Assembly: GCA_033782935.1 (NCBI GenBank)
Contig: JAWQEG010000360.1
Coordinates: forward strand, 992,001 to 1,056,000
Reading direction: 5' to 3'
Length of the DNA: 64,000 nucleotides
Source of the DNA: Petrolisthes cinctipes
Lineage: Eukaryota > Arthropoda > Malacostraca > Decapoda > Porcellanidae
Position numbers and translations under genes: made by a program. Positions 55,431 to 64,000 of this stretch are shown here, piece after piece (position 1 is the first letter of the stretch; each line of letters begins with the position of its first letter). A model generated the notes under the pieces. It had not been told where the DNA came from, made no database searches, and worked only from the letters and a program-made list of their open reading frames with translations.

Positions 55431-57390
55431 AACACGGAGAAGGCATGTACAGATCGCTTCTGGGACCCCTAAATATCGAATTTTCGGGTGTTTTGGGACT
55501 GAATTTGAGATATCGACTTTTTGGCACATAAAAGATCGATTTTTAGCATGTTTTTAGCCTATATTTTGAAAATATTCTAGCACTGTACAGATTGCTTCTG
55601 GGACCCCAAAATATTGAATTTTCGGGTGTTTTGAGCCTGAATTTGAGATATAAACGGATACTGAAGATGCATGCACATATCGACTTTTGTGCACCTAAAA
55701 GATCGATTTTCAGTATGTTTTGAGCATGTATTTTGAAAATACTCTAACACCGAGTAGGCATGTACAGATCGCTTCTGGGACCCCTAAATATCGAATTTTC
55801 TGGTGTTTTGGGACTGAATTTGAGATATCGACTTTTTGGCACCTAAAAGATCGATTTTTAGCATGTTTTTAGCCTATATTTTGAAAATATTCTAGCACTG
55901 AGTAGGCATGTACAGATCGCTTCTGGGACCCCAAAATATCGAATTTTCGGGTGTTTAGGGCCAGAATTTGAGATATAAACGGGTACAGAAGATGCATGCA
56001 CATATCGACTTTTGGGCACCTAAAAGATCGATTTTCAGTATGTTTTTGGCCTGTATTTTGAAAATACTCTAACACGGAGTAGGCATGTACAGATACCTTC
56101 TGGTACTTCTAAATATCGAATTTTCGGGTGTTTTGGGACTGAATTTGAGATATCGATTTTTTGGCACCTAAAATGTCGATTTTTAGCATGTTTTTAGCCT
56201 ATATTTTGAAAATATTCTAGCACTGTGTAGGCATGTACAGATTGCTTCTGGGACCCCAAAATATTGAATTTTCGGGTGTTTTGAGCCTGAATTTGAGATA
56301 TAAACGGGTACAGAAGATACATGCACATATTGACTTTGGGCATCTAAAATATCGATTTTCAGCATGTTTTGGGCCTGTATTTTGAAAATACTCTAACACT
56401 GAGTAGGCATGTACAGATTGCTTCTGGGACCCCAAAATATTGAATTTTCGGGTGTTTTGAGCCTGAATTTGAGATATAAACGGGTACTGAAGATGCATGC
56501 ACATATCGACTTTTGTGCACCTAAAAGATCGATTTTCAGTATGTTTTGAGCATGTATTTTGAAAATACTCTAACACGGAGTAGGCATGTACAGATCGCTT
56601 CTGGGACCCCTAAATATCGAATTTTCGGGTGTTTTGGGACTGAATTTGAGATATCGACTTTTTGGCACCTAAAAGATCGATTTTTAGCATGTTTTTAGCC
56701 TATATTTTGAAAATATTCTAGCACTGTACAGATTGCTTCTGGGACCCCAAAATATTGAATTTTTGGGTGTTTTGAGCCTGAATTTAAGATATAAACGGGT
56801 ACAGAAGATACATGCACATATTGACTTTGTGCACCAAAAATATCGATTTTCAGCATGTTTTGGGCCTGAATTTTGAAAATACTCTAACACGGAGTAGGCA
56901 TGTACAGATCGCTTCTGGGACCCCAAAATATCGAATTTTCGGGTGTTTAGGGCCAGAATTTGAGATATAAACGGGTACAGAAGATGCATGCACATATCGA
57001 CTTTTGGGCACCTAAAAGATCGATTTTCAGTATGTTTTTGGCCTGTATTTTGAAAATACTCTAACACGGAATAGGCATGTACAGATACCTTCTGGGACCT
57101 CTAAATATCGAATTTTCGGGTGTTTTGGGACTGAATTTGAGATATCGATTTTTTGGCACCTAAAATGTCGATTTTTAGCATGTTTTTATAAAGCCTATAT
57201 TTTGAAAATATTCTAGCACTGTGTAGGCATGTACAGATTGCTTCTGGGACCCCAAAATATTGAATTTTCGGGTGTTTTGAGCCTGAATTTGAGATATAAA
57301 CGGGTACAGAAGATACATGCACATATTGACTTTTTGCAACAAAAATATCGATTTTCAGCATCTTTTGGGCCTGTATTTTGAAAATACTCT
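55431..57390. repeat. 1,960-bp tandem duplication, copy 2
   Basis: It repeats copy 1 at an offset of exactly 1,960: CACGGAGAAGGC at 55431, CTTCTGGTACTTC at 56097 (54137 in copy 1), GAATTTAAGATAT near 56780, and the TATAAAGCC insertion at 57183. After 57390 the tail reads CACTGAGTAGG, and the array continues with the M3b monomer that copy 1 lost at its right end. Both ends lie in the shared TTGAAAATACTCTAACAC segment, so an in-register unequal exchange explains it. Confidence 0.85.
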
Positions 57391-58761
57391 AACACTGAGT
57401 AGGCATGTACAGATTGCTTCTGGGACCCCAAAATATTGAATTTTCGGGTGTTTTGAGCCTGAATTTGAGATATAAACGGGTACTGAAGATGCATGCATAT
57501 ATCGACTTTTGTGCACCTAAAAGATCGATTTTCAGTATGTTTTGAGCATGTATTTTGAAAATACTCTAACACGGAGTAGGCATGTACAGATCGCTTCTGG
57601 GACCCCTAAATATCGAATTTTCGGGTGTTTTGGGACTGAATTTGAGATATCGACTTTTTGGCACATAAAAGATCGATTTTTAGCATGTTTTTAGCCTATA
57701 TTTTGAAAATATTCTAGCACTGTACAGATTGCTTCTGGGACCCCAAAATATTGAATTTTCGGGTGTTTTGAGCCTGAATTTGAGATATAAACGGGTATAG
57801 AAGATACATGCACATATTGACTTTGGGCACCAAAAATATCGATTTTCAGCATGTTTTGGGCCTGAATTTTGAAAATACTCTAACACGGAGTAGGCATGTA
57901 CAGATCGCTTCTGGGACCCCAAAATATCGAATTTTCGGGTGTTTAGGGCCAGAATTTGAGATATAAACTGGTACAGAAGATGCATGCACATATCGACTTT
58001 TGGGCACCTAAAAGATCGATTTTCAGTATGTTTTTGGCCTGTATTTTGAAAATACTCTAACACGGAGTAGGCATGTACAGATACCTTCTGGGACCTCTAA
58101 ATATCGATTTTTCGGGTGTTTTGGGACTGAATTTGAGATATCGATTTTTTGGCACCTAAAATGTCGATTTTTAGCATGTTTTTAGCCTATATTTTGAAAA
58201 TATTCTAGCACTGTGTAGGCATGTACAGATTGCTTCTGGGACCCCAAAATATTGAATTTTCGGGTGTTTTGAGCCTGAATTTGAGATATAAACGGGTACA
58301 GAAAATACATGCACATATTGACTTTGGGCATCTAAAATATCGATTTTCAGCATGTTTTGGGCCTGTATTTTGAAAATACTCTAACACTGAGTAGGCATGT
58401 ACAGATTGCTTCTGGGACCCCAAAATATTGAATTTTCGGGTGTTTTGAGCCTGAATTTGAGATATAAACGGGTACAGAAGATACATGCACATATTGACTT
58501 TGGGCATCTAAAATATCGATTTTCAGCATGTTTTGGGCCTGTATTTTGAAAATACTCTAACACTGAGTAGGCATGTACAGATTGCTTCTGGGACCCCAAA
58601 ATATTGAATTTTCGGGTGTTTTGAGCCTGAATTTGAGATATAAACGGGTACTGAAGATGCATGCACATATCGACTTTTGTGCACCTAAAAGATCGATTTT
58701 CAGTATGTTTTGAGCATGTATTTTGAAAATACTCTAACACGGAGTAGGCATGTACAGATCG
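55772..58761. repeat. 2.8-3.0-kb higher-order unit, copy A (2,990 bp)
   Basis: Short monomers start at 55772, 56097, 56598, 57089, 57594 and 58085. The spacings are 325, 501, 491, 505, 491 and 677. It overlaps the second copy of the 1,960-bp duplication. It equals the next unit plus one extra M2 in the final interval (677 instead of 501) and the 4-bp TAAA insertion (505 instead of 501). Confidence 0.8.
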
Positions 58762-59086
58762 CTTCTGGGACCCCTAAATATCGAATTTTCTGGTGTTTTG
58801 GGACTGAATTTGAGATATCGACTTTTTGGCACCTAAAAGATCGATTTTTAGCATGTTTTTAGCCTATATTTTGAAAATATTCTAGCACTGAGTAGGCATG
58901 TACAGATCGCTTCTGGGACCCCAAAATATCGAATTTTCGGGTGTTTAGGGCCAGAATTTGAGATATAAACGGGTACAGAAGATGCATGCACATATCGACT
59001 TTTGGGCACCTAAAAGATCGATTTTCAGTATGTTTTTGGCCTGTATTTTGAAAATACTCTAACACGGAGTAGGCATGTACAGATAC

Positions 59087-59234
59087 CTTCTGGGACTTCT
59101 AAATATCGAATTTTCGGGTGTTTTGGGACTGAATTTGAGATATCGATTTTTTGGCACCTAAAATGTCGATTTTTAGCATGTTTTTAGCCTATATTTTGAA
59201 AATATTCTAGCACTGTGTAGGCATGTACAGATTG
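59087..59234. repeat. Short monomer M1 (type M1a, 148 bp)
   Basis: The first half is only 60 bp (59087-59146) against 89 bp in full monomers; the second half is intact. The missing 29 bp lie between GAGATAT and CGA, where full monomers carry AAACGGGTACAGAAGATGC and ten further bases ending in ATAT. The deleted block is bounded by ATAT on both sides, the footprint of deletion between short direct repeats. The new junction creates GATATC, present in nearly all M1 copies and absent from full monomers at this point. The tail reads TTCTAGCACTGTGTAGGC. Short monomers set the phase of the trimer. Confidence 0.9.
59191..59205. other. 15-bp dyad symmetry in M1 (representative)
   Basis: ATATTTT-G-AAAATAT is an inverted repeat with 7-bp arms around one base, in the second half of the short monomer. 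In M2 and M3 the same site is GTATTTT-G-AAAATAC (e.g. 59367-59381), where both outer bases have changed together and pairing is kept. It recurs with monomer spacing through the window. Many M2 copies have GAATTTTGAAAATAC (arms reduced to 5 bp), and a few have GAAATTAC, so the symmetry is common rather than universal. A protein-binding role is inference only. Confidence 0.6.
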
Positions 59235-59410
59235 CTTCTGGGACCCCAAAATATTGAATTTTCGGGTGTTTTGAGCCTGAATTTGAGATATAAACGGGTA
59301 CAGAAGATACATGCACATATTGACTTTGGGCATCTAAAATATCGATTTTCAGCATGTTTTGGGCCTGTATTTTGAAAATACTCTAACACTGAGTAGGCAT
59401 GTACAGATTG
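59235..59410. repeat. Full monomer M2 (176 bp)
   Basis: M2 usually follows M1. Marks are CCCCAAAATATTGAATTTTC, GTGTTTTGAGCCTGAATTTG, GATACATGCACATATTGAC and GTTTTGGGCCTG. There are two lineages in the window. One has GGGCATCTAAAATATCG with GCCTGTATTTTG and an ACACTGAGTAGG tail, usually before M3b. The other has GGGCACCAAAAATATCG with GCCTGAATTTTG and an ACACGGAGTAGG tail, usually before M3a. A hand count of this copy gives 66 G+C in 176 bases. Confidence 0.88.
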
Positions 59411-59587
59411 CTTCTGGGACCCCAAAATATTGAATTTTCGGGTGTTTTGAGCCTGAATTTGAGATATAAACGGGTACTGAAGATGCATGCACATATCGAC
59501 TTTTGTGCACCTAAAAGATCGATTTTCAGTATGTTTTGAGCATGTATTTTGAAAATACTCTAACACGGAGTAGGCATGTACAGATCG

Positions 59588-59725
59588 CTTCTGGGACCCC
59601 TAAATATCGAATTTTCGGGTGTTTTGGGACTGAATTTGAGATATCGACTTTTTGGCACCTAAAAGATCGATTTTTAGCATGTTTTTAGCCTATATTTTGA
59701 AAATATTCTAGCACTGTACAGATTG
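59588..59725. repeat. Short monomer M1b with 10-bp deletion (138 bp)
   Basis: The tail reads CTAGCACTGTACAGATTG in place of CTAGCACTGTGTAGGCATG followed by TACAGATTG. Ten bases are lost between two TGT triplets, again a short-repeat deletion. About two dozen M1 copies share it, e.g. those starting near 27, 1697, 2188, 2680, 5674, 10329, 11321, 24031, 50687, 51178, 54638, 56598, 60580 and 62398, and it explains the 491-bp trimers. The same 10-bp loss appears after an AACAC tail at about 30810, 36958 and 49312. Confidence 0.85.
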
Positions 59726-59901
59726 CTTCTGGGACCCCAAAATATTGAATTTTTGGGTGTTTTGAGCCTGAATTTGAGATATAAACGGGTACAGAAGATA
59801 CATGCACATATTGACTTTGGGCACCAAAAATATCGATTTTCAGCATGTTTTGGGCCTGAATTTTGAAAATACTCTAACACGGAGTAGGCATGTACAGATC
59901 G

Positions 59902-60078
59902 CTTCTGGGACCCCAAAATATCGAATTTTCGGGTGTTTAGGGCCAGAATTTGAGATATAAACGGGTACAGAAGATGCATGCACATATCGACTTTTGGGCA
60001 CCTAAAAGATCGATTTTCAGTATGTTTTTGGCCTGTATTTTGAAAATACTCTAACACGGAAAAAGCATGTACAGATAC
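59902..60078. repeat. Full monomer M3a (177 bp), showing two ~88-bp half-units
   Basis: The two halves are 59902-59990 (89 bp) and 59991-60078 (88 bp). Aligned by eye they begin CTTCTGGGACCCCAAAATAT and CTTTTGGGCACCTAAAAGAT. Both continue with CGA(A)TTTTC, a G(T)GTTT/ATGTTTTT stretch, GGCC(T/A)G, a T-rich run, and a GCATG(C/T)AC box before ATATCGACTTT or CAGATACCTTC. Roughly two thirds of positions match, with a few small gaps. The 176-177-bp monomer is therefore an ancient tandem dimer of an ~88-bp unit. At 177 bp it is 59 codons long, which lets fortuitous reading frames run through it. Confidence 0.85.
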
Positions 60079-61571
60079 CTTCTGGGACCTCTAAATATCG
60101 AATTTTCGGGTGTTTTGGGACTGAATTTGAGATATCGATTTTTTGGCACCTAAAATGTCGATTTTTAGCATGTTTTTAGCCTATATTTTGAAAATATTCT
60201 AGCACTGTGTAGGCATGTACAGATTGCTTCTGGGACCCCAAAATATTGAATTTTCGGGTGTTTTGAGCCTGAATTTGAGATATAAACGGGTACAGAAGAT
60301 ACATGCACATATTGACTTTTTGCAACAAAAATATCGATTTTCAGCATCTTTTGGGCCTGTATTTTGAAAATACTCTAACACTGAGTAGGCATGTACAGAT
60401 TGCTTCTGGGACCCCAAAATATTGAATTTTCGGGTGTTTTGAGCCTGAATTTGAGATGTAAACGGGTACTGAAGATGCATGCACATATCGACTTTTGTGC
60501 ACCTAAAAGATCGATTTTCAGTATGTTTTGAGCATGTATTTTGAAAATACTCTAACACGGAGTAGGCATGTACAGATCGCTTCTGGGACCCCTAAATATC
60601 GAATTTTCGGGTGTTTTGGGACTGAATTTGAGATATCGACTTTTTGGCACATAAAAGATCGATTTTTAGCATGTTTTTAGCCTATATTTTGAAAATATTC
60701 TAGCACTGTACAGATTGCTTCTGGGACCCCAAAATATTGAATTTTCGGGTGTTTTGAGCCTGAATTTGAGATATAAACGGGTACAGAAGATACATGCACA
60801 TATTGACTTTGGGCACCAAAAATATCGATTTTCAGCATGTTTTGGGCCTGAATTTTGAAAATACTCTAACACGGAGTAGGCATGTACAGATCGCTTCTGG
60901 GACCCCAAAATATCGAATTTTCGGGTGTTTAGGGCCAGAATTTGAGATATAAACTGGTACAGAAGATGCATGCACATATCGACTTTTGGGCACCTAAAAG
61001 ATCGATTTTCAGTATGTTTTTGGCCTGTATTTTGAAAATACTCTAACACGGAGTAGGCATGTACAGATACCTTCTGGGACCTCTAAATATCGATTTTTCG
61101 GGTGTTTTGGGACTGAATTTGAGATATCGATTTTTTGGCCCCTAAAATGTCGATTTTTAGCATGTTTTTAGCCTATATTTTGAAAATATTCTAGCACTGT
61201 GTAGGCATGTACAGATTGCTTCTGGGACCCCAAAATATTGAATTTTCGGGTGTTTTGAGCCTGAATTTGAGATATAAACGGGTACAGAAGATACATGCAC
61301 ATATTGACTTTGGGCATCTAAAATATCGATTTTCAGCATGTTTTGGGCCTGTATTTTGAAAATACTCTAACACTGAGTAGGCATGTACAGATTGCTTCTG
61401 GGACCCCAAAATTTTGAATTTTCGGGTGTTTTGAGCCTGAATTTGAGATATAAACGGATACTGAAGATGCATGCACATATCGACTTTTGTGCACCTAAAA
61501 GATCGATTTTCAGTATGTTTTGAGCATGTATTTTGAAAATACTCTAACACCGAGTAGGCATGTACAGATCG

Positions 61572-64000
61572 CTTCTGGGACCCCTAAATATCGAATTTTC
61601 TGGTGTTTTGGGACTGAATTTGAGATATCGACTTTTTGGCACCTAAAAGATCGATTTTTAGCATGTTTTTAGCCTATATTTTGAAAATATTCTAGCACTG
61701 AGTAGGCATGTACAGATCGCTTCTGGGACCCCAAAATATCGAATTTTCGGGTGTTTAGGGCCAGAATTTGAGATATAAACGGGTACAGAAGATGCATGCA
61801 CATATCGACTTTTGGGCACCTAAAAGATCGATTTTCAGTATGTTTTTGGCCTGTATTTTGAAAATACTCTAACACGGAGTAGGCATGTACAGATACCTTC
61901 TGGGACTTCTAAATATCGAATTTTCGGGTGTTTTGGGACTGAATTTGAGATATCGATTTTTTGGCACCTAAAATGTCGATTTTTAGCATGTTTTTAGCCT
62001 GTATTTTGAAAATATTCTAGCACTGTGTAGGCATGTACAGATTGCTTCTGGGACCCCAAAATATTGAATTTTCGGGTGTTTTGAGCCTGAATTTGAGATA
62101 TAAACGGGTACAGAAGATACATGCACATATTGACTTTGGGCATCTAAAATATCGATTTTCAGCATGTTTTGGGCCTGTATTTTGAAAATACTCTAACACT
62201 GAGTAGGCATGTACAGATTGCTTCTGGGACCCCAAAATATTGAATTTTCGGGTGTTTTGAGCCTGAATTTGAGATATAAACGGGTACTGAAGATGCATGC
62301 ACATATCGACTTTTGTGCACCTAAAAGATCGATTTTCAGTATGTTTTGAGCATGTATTTTGAAAATACTCTAACACGGAGTAGGCATGTACAGATCGCTT
62401 CTGGGACCCCTAAATATCGAATTTTCGGGTGTTTTGGGACTGAATTTGAGATATCGACTTTTTGGCACCTAAAAGATCGATTTTTAGCATGTTTTTAGCC
62501 TATATTTTGAAAATATTCTAGCACTGTACAGATTGCTTCTGGGACCCCAAAATATTGAATTTTTGGGTGTTTTGAGCCTGAATTTGAGATATAAACGGGT
62601 ACAGAAGATACATGCACATATTGACTTTGGGCACCAAAAATATCGATTTTCAGCATGTTTTGGGCCTGAATTTTGAAAATACTCTAACACGGAGTAGGCA
62701 TGTACAGATCGCTTCTGGGACCCCAAAATATCGAATTTTCGGGTGTTTAGGGCCAGAATTTGAGATATAAACGGGTACAGAAGATGCATGCACATATCGA
62801 CTTTTGGGCACCTAAAAGATCGATTTTCAGTATGTTTTTGGCCTGTATTTTGAAAATACTCTAACACGGAGTAGGCATGTACAGATACCTTCTGGGACTT
62901 CTAAATATCGAATTTTCGGGTGTTTTGGGACTGAATTTGAGATATCGATTTTTTGGCACCTAAAATGTCGATTTTTAGCATGTTTTTAGCCTATATTTTG
63001 AAAATATTCTAGCACTGTGTAGGCATGTACAGATTGCTTCTGGGACCCCAAAATATTGAATTTTCGGGTGTTTTGAGCCTGAATTTGAGATATAAACGGA
63101 TACTGAAGATGCATGCACATATCGACTTTTGTGCACCTAAAAGATCGATTTTCAGTATGTTTTGAGCATGTATTTTGAAAATACTCTAACACCGAGTAGG
63201 CATGTACAGATCGCTTCTGGGACCCCTAAATATCGAATTTTCTGGTGTTTTGGGACTGAATTTGAGATATCGACTTTTTGGCACCTAAAAGATCGATTTT
63301 TAGCATGTTTTTAGCCTATATTTTGAAAATATTCTAGCACTGAGTAGGCATGTACAGATCGCTTCTGGGACCCCAAAATATCGAATTTTCGGGTGTTTAG
63401 GGCCAGAATTTGAGATATAAACGGGTACAGAAGATGCATGCACATATCGACTTTTGGGCACCTAAAAGATCGATTTTCAGTATGTTTTTGGCCTGTATTT
63501 TGAAAATACTCTAACACGGAGTAGGCATGTACAGATACCTTCTGGGACTTCTAAATATCGAATTTTCGGGTGTTTTGGGACTGAATTTGAGATATCGATT
63601 TTTTGGCACCTAAAATGTCGATTTTTAGCATGTTTTTAGCCTGTATTTTGAAAATATTCTAGCACTGTGTAGGCATGTACAGATTGCTTCTGGGACCCCA
63701 AAATATTGAATTTTCGGGTGTTTTGAGCCTGAATTTGAGATATAAACGGGTACAGAAGATACATGCACATATTGACTTTGGGCATCTAAAATATCGATTT
63801 TCAGCATGTTTTGGGCCTGTATTTTGAAAATACTCTAACACTGAGTAGGCATGTACAGATTGCTTCTGGGACCCCAAAATATTGAATTTTCGGGTGTTTT
63901 GAGCCTGAATTTGAGATATAAACGGGTACTGAAGATGCATGCACATATCGACTTTTGTGCACCTAAAAGATCGATTTTCAGTATGTTTTGAGCATGTATT
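61572..64000. repeat. 2.8-3.0-kb higher-order unit, copy C, rearranged and cut by the window edge
   Basis: Short monomers start at 61572, 61897, 62398, 62889, 63214 and 63539. The spacings are 325, 501, 491, 325 and 325. The first ~1.3 kb follow copy B at offset 2,810. From 62889 the order changes to two successive dimers (M1a-M3b, M1b-M3a). From about 63.2 kb it resembles 61572 onwards at offset 1,642. The array continues past the right edge in the middle of an M3b monomer. Confidence 0.78.

Larger units (their letters stand above)
59087..60078. repeat. Reference hexamer unit M1a-M2-M3b-M1b-M2-M3a (992 bp)
   Basis: This is a clean example of the six-monomer unit. M1a is 59087-59234 (148 bp), M2 59235-59410 (176), M3b 59411-59587 (177), M1b 59588-59725 (138), M2 59726-59901 (176) and M3a 59902-60078 (177). 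M1a is marked by an ACCTTCTGG start and TTTTTTGGCACCTAAAATG. M1b is marked by GCTTCTGGGACCCCT and CTTTTTGGCACCTAAAAGATC. M3a carries GTGTTTAGGGCCAGAATTTG. M3b carries TACTGAAGATG, TTTTGTGCACC and TTTTGAGCATG. M3a leads into M1a and M3b into M1b, so the a/b state is carried across the monomer junction. With a 148-bp M1b the unit is 1,002 bp. Confidence 0.9.
58762..61571. repeat. 2.8-3.0-kb higher-order unit, copy B (2,810 bp, 17 monomers)
   Basis: Short monomers start at 58762, 59087, 59588, 60079, 60580 and 61071. The spacings are 325, 501, 491, 501, 491 and 501. The order is one M2-less dimer, then trimers alternating M1a and M1b. Its parts match copy A at offsets 2,990 then 2,986 and the following sequence at 2,810. 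Confidence 0.82.
1..64000. repeat. Satellite DNA array filling the whole window
   Basis: Every part of the window reads as one satellite family. The anchor CTTCTGGGAC recurs every ~138, 148, 176 or 177 bases from position 27 to the right edge, with no interruption by unique DNA. There are about 385 monomers by hand mapping: 129 short and roughly 255 full. The full monomer is ~176-177 bp and the short one ~148 or 138 bp; together they form ~501-bp trimers and larger units. All stretches lacking a gene hold this satellite and nothing else that I can see. Organisation of this kind is known from centromeric and heterochromatic satellites of eukaryotes; the specific family is not one I recognise. 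Neither boundary of the array is present, so its total size is unknown. Confidence 0.97.

Noticed and set aside
59191..59205. Dyad as a rho-independent terminator or tRNA/ncRNA stem
   Set aside because: AT-only arms with a 1-base loop are not a stable RNA hairpin, and nothing bacterial is nearby.
1..64000. Well over a hundred minus-strand reading frames of 60-191 codons as a repeat-protein gene family
   Set aside because: They start and stop at fixed points of the satellite monomer, overlap each other in two frames, change frame with 1-bp differences in monomer length, and have no recognisable domain, signal peptide or codon bias. They are by-products of a stop-poor repeat.
1..64000. CRISPR array
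   Set aside because: Repeats are regular, but there are no unique spacers; the whole period is repeated, and the units are far longer than CRISPR repeats.
1..64000. CENP-B box
   Set aside because: I looked for the core TTCG....A..CGGG arrangement. The TTTTCGGG and ACGGGT segments resemble parts of it but do not combine into the box in any monomer I read.
1..64000. Transposon or retroelement insertion inside the array
   Set aside because: Every interval between anchors is explained by whole monomers or indels of 1-29 bp; there is no unexplained length, terminal repeat or coding remnant.
1..64000. Assembly artefact as the cause of the near-identical blocks
   Set aside because: It cannot be excluded without reads, but the copies differ by private variants and whole-monomer gains and losses, which a simple duplicated contig would not show. 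Kept as a check under the relevant findings.
1..64000. Assignment to a named plant or animal satellite family
   Set aside because: Length is shared with many centromeric satellites (~170-180 bp), but I do not recognise the sequence, and length alone is not evidence.

Overview
The window is a single uninterrupted block of tandemly repeated satellite DNA. I see no protein-coding gene, RNA gene, mobile element or unique sequence anywhere in the 64 kb, and neither edge of the array is inside the window. A long, AT-rich (about 37-38% G+C by hand count of one monomer), hierarchically organised array with ~176-bp monomers points to the nuclear genome of a eukaryote, most likely a centromeric or pericentromeric/heterochromatic region. 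I cannot name the species or match the repeat to a satellite family I know. A plant is plausible from monomer length, but that is a guess.

Basic architecture: the full monomer is 176-177 bp and is itself an old tandem dimer of two diverged ~88-bp halves. A short monomer (M1, ~148 bp, or 138 bp with a further 10-bp loss) lacks 29 bp from the end of the first half. The usual order is M1 (148) - M2 (176) - M3 (177), a ~501-bp trimer (491 bp with the 138-bp M1). M1 and M3 each exist in two matched versions (M1a follows M3a, M1b follows M3b), so in many places the real unit is a ~992/1002-bp hexamer M1a-M2-M3b-M1b-M2-M3a. By hand I located 129 short monomers. Of the 128 intervals between them, about 83 are trimers (485-505 bp), 23 are dimers (~315-328 bp), 19 are tetramers (~667-684 bp), 2 are pentamers (843 and 853 bp) and one is a lone 148 bp.

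Region by region: 518-10819 is a large tandem duplication (5,647 bp and 4,655 bp, the second copy lacking two trimers). 10820-14305 is mixed trimers. 14306-22850 is four tandem copies of a ~2.0-kb unit. 22851-27324 is mixed, with an unusual 148-bp chimeric monomer. 27325-38650 carries a ~5.0-kb unit and a second, expanded copy. 38651-44012 is a mosaic with repeated 678-bp tetramers. 44013-50185 is mostly regular trimers ending in a 183-bp out-of-register chimera. 50186-64000 is the most homogeneous part, built on a 2.8-3.0-kb higher-order unit and containing an exact-looking 1,960-bp tandem duplication.

What it may do: the sequence shows repeat structure, not function. Candidate functional signals are a 15-bp dyad symmetry in the second half of most monomers, a GCATGYAC box that recurs at ~89-bp spacing in full monomers, and a monomer length close to a nucleosome repeat. 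Long minus-strand reading frames (up to 191 codons) are a by-product of stop-poor monomers, one of which is a multiple of three long. The same DNA is read in different frames in neighbouring monomers, which argues against coding.
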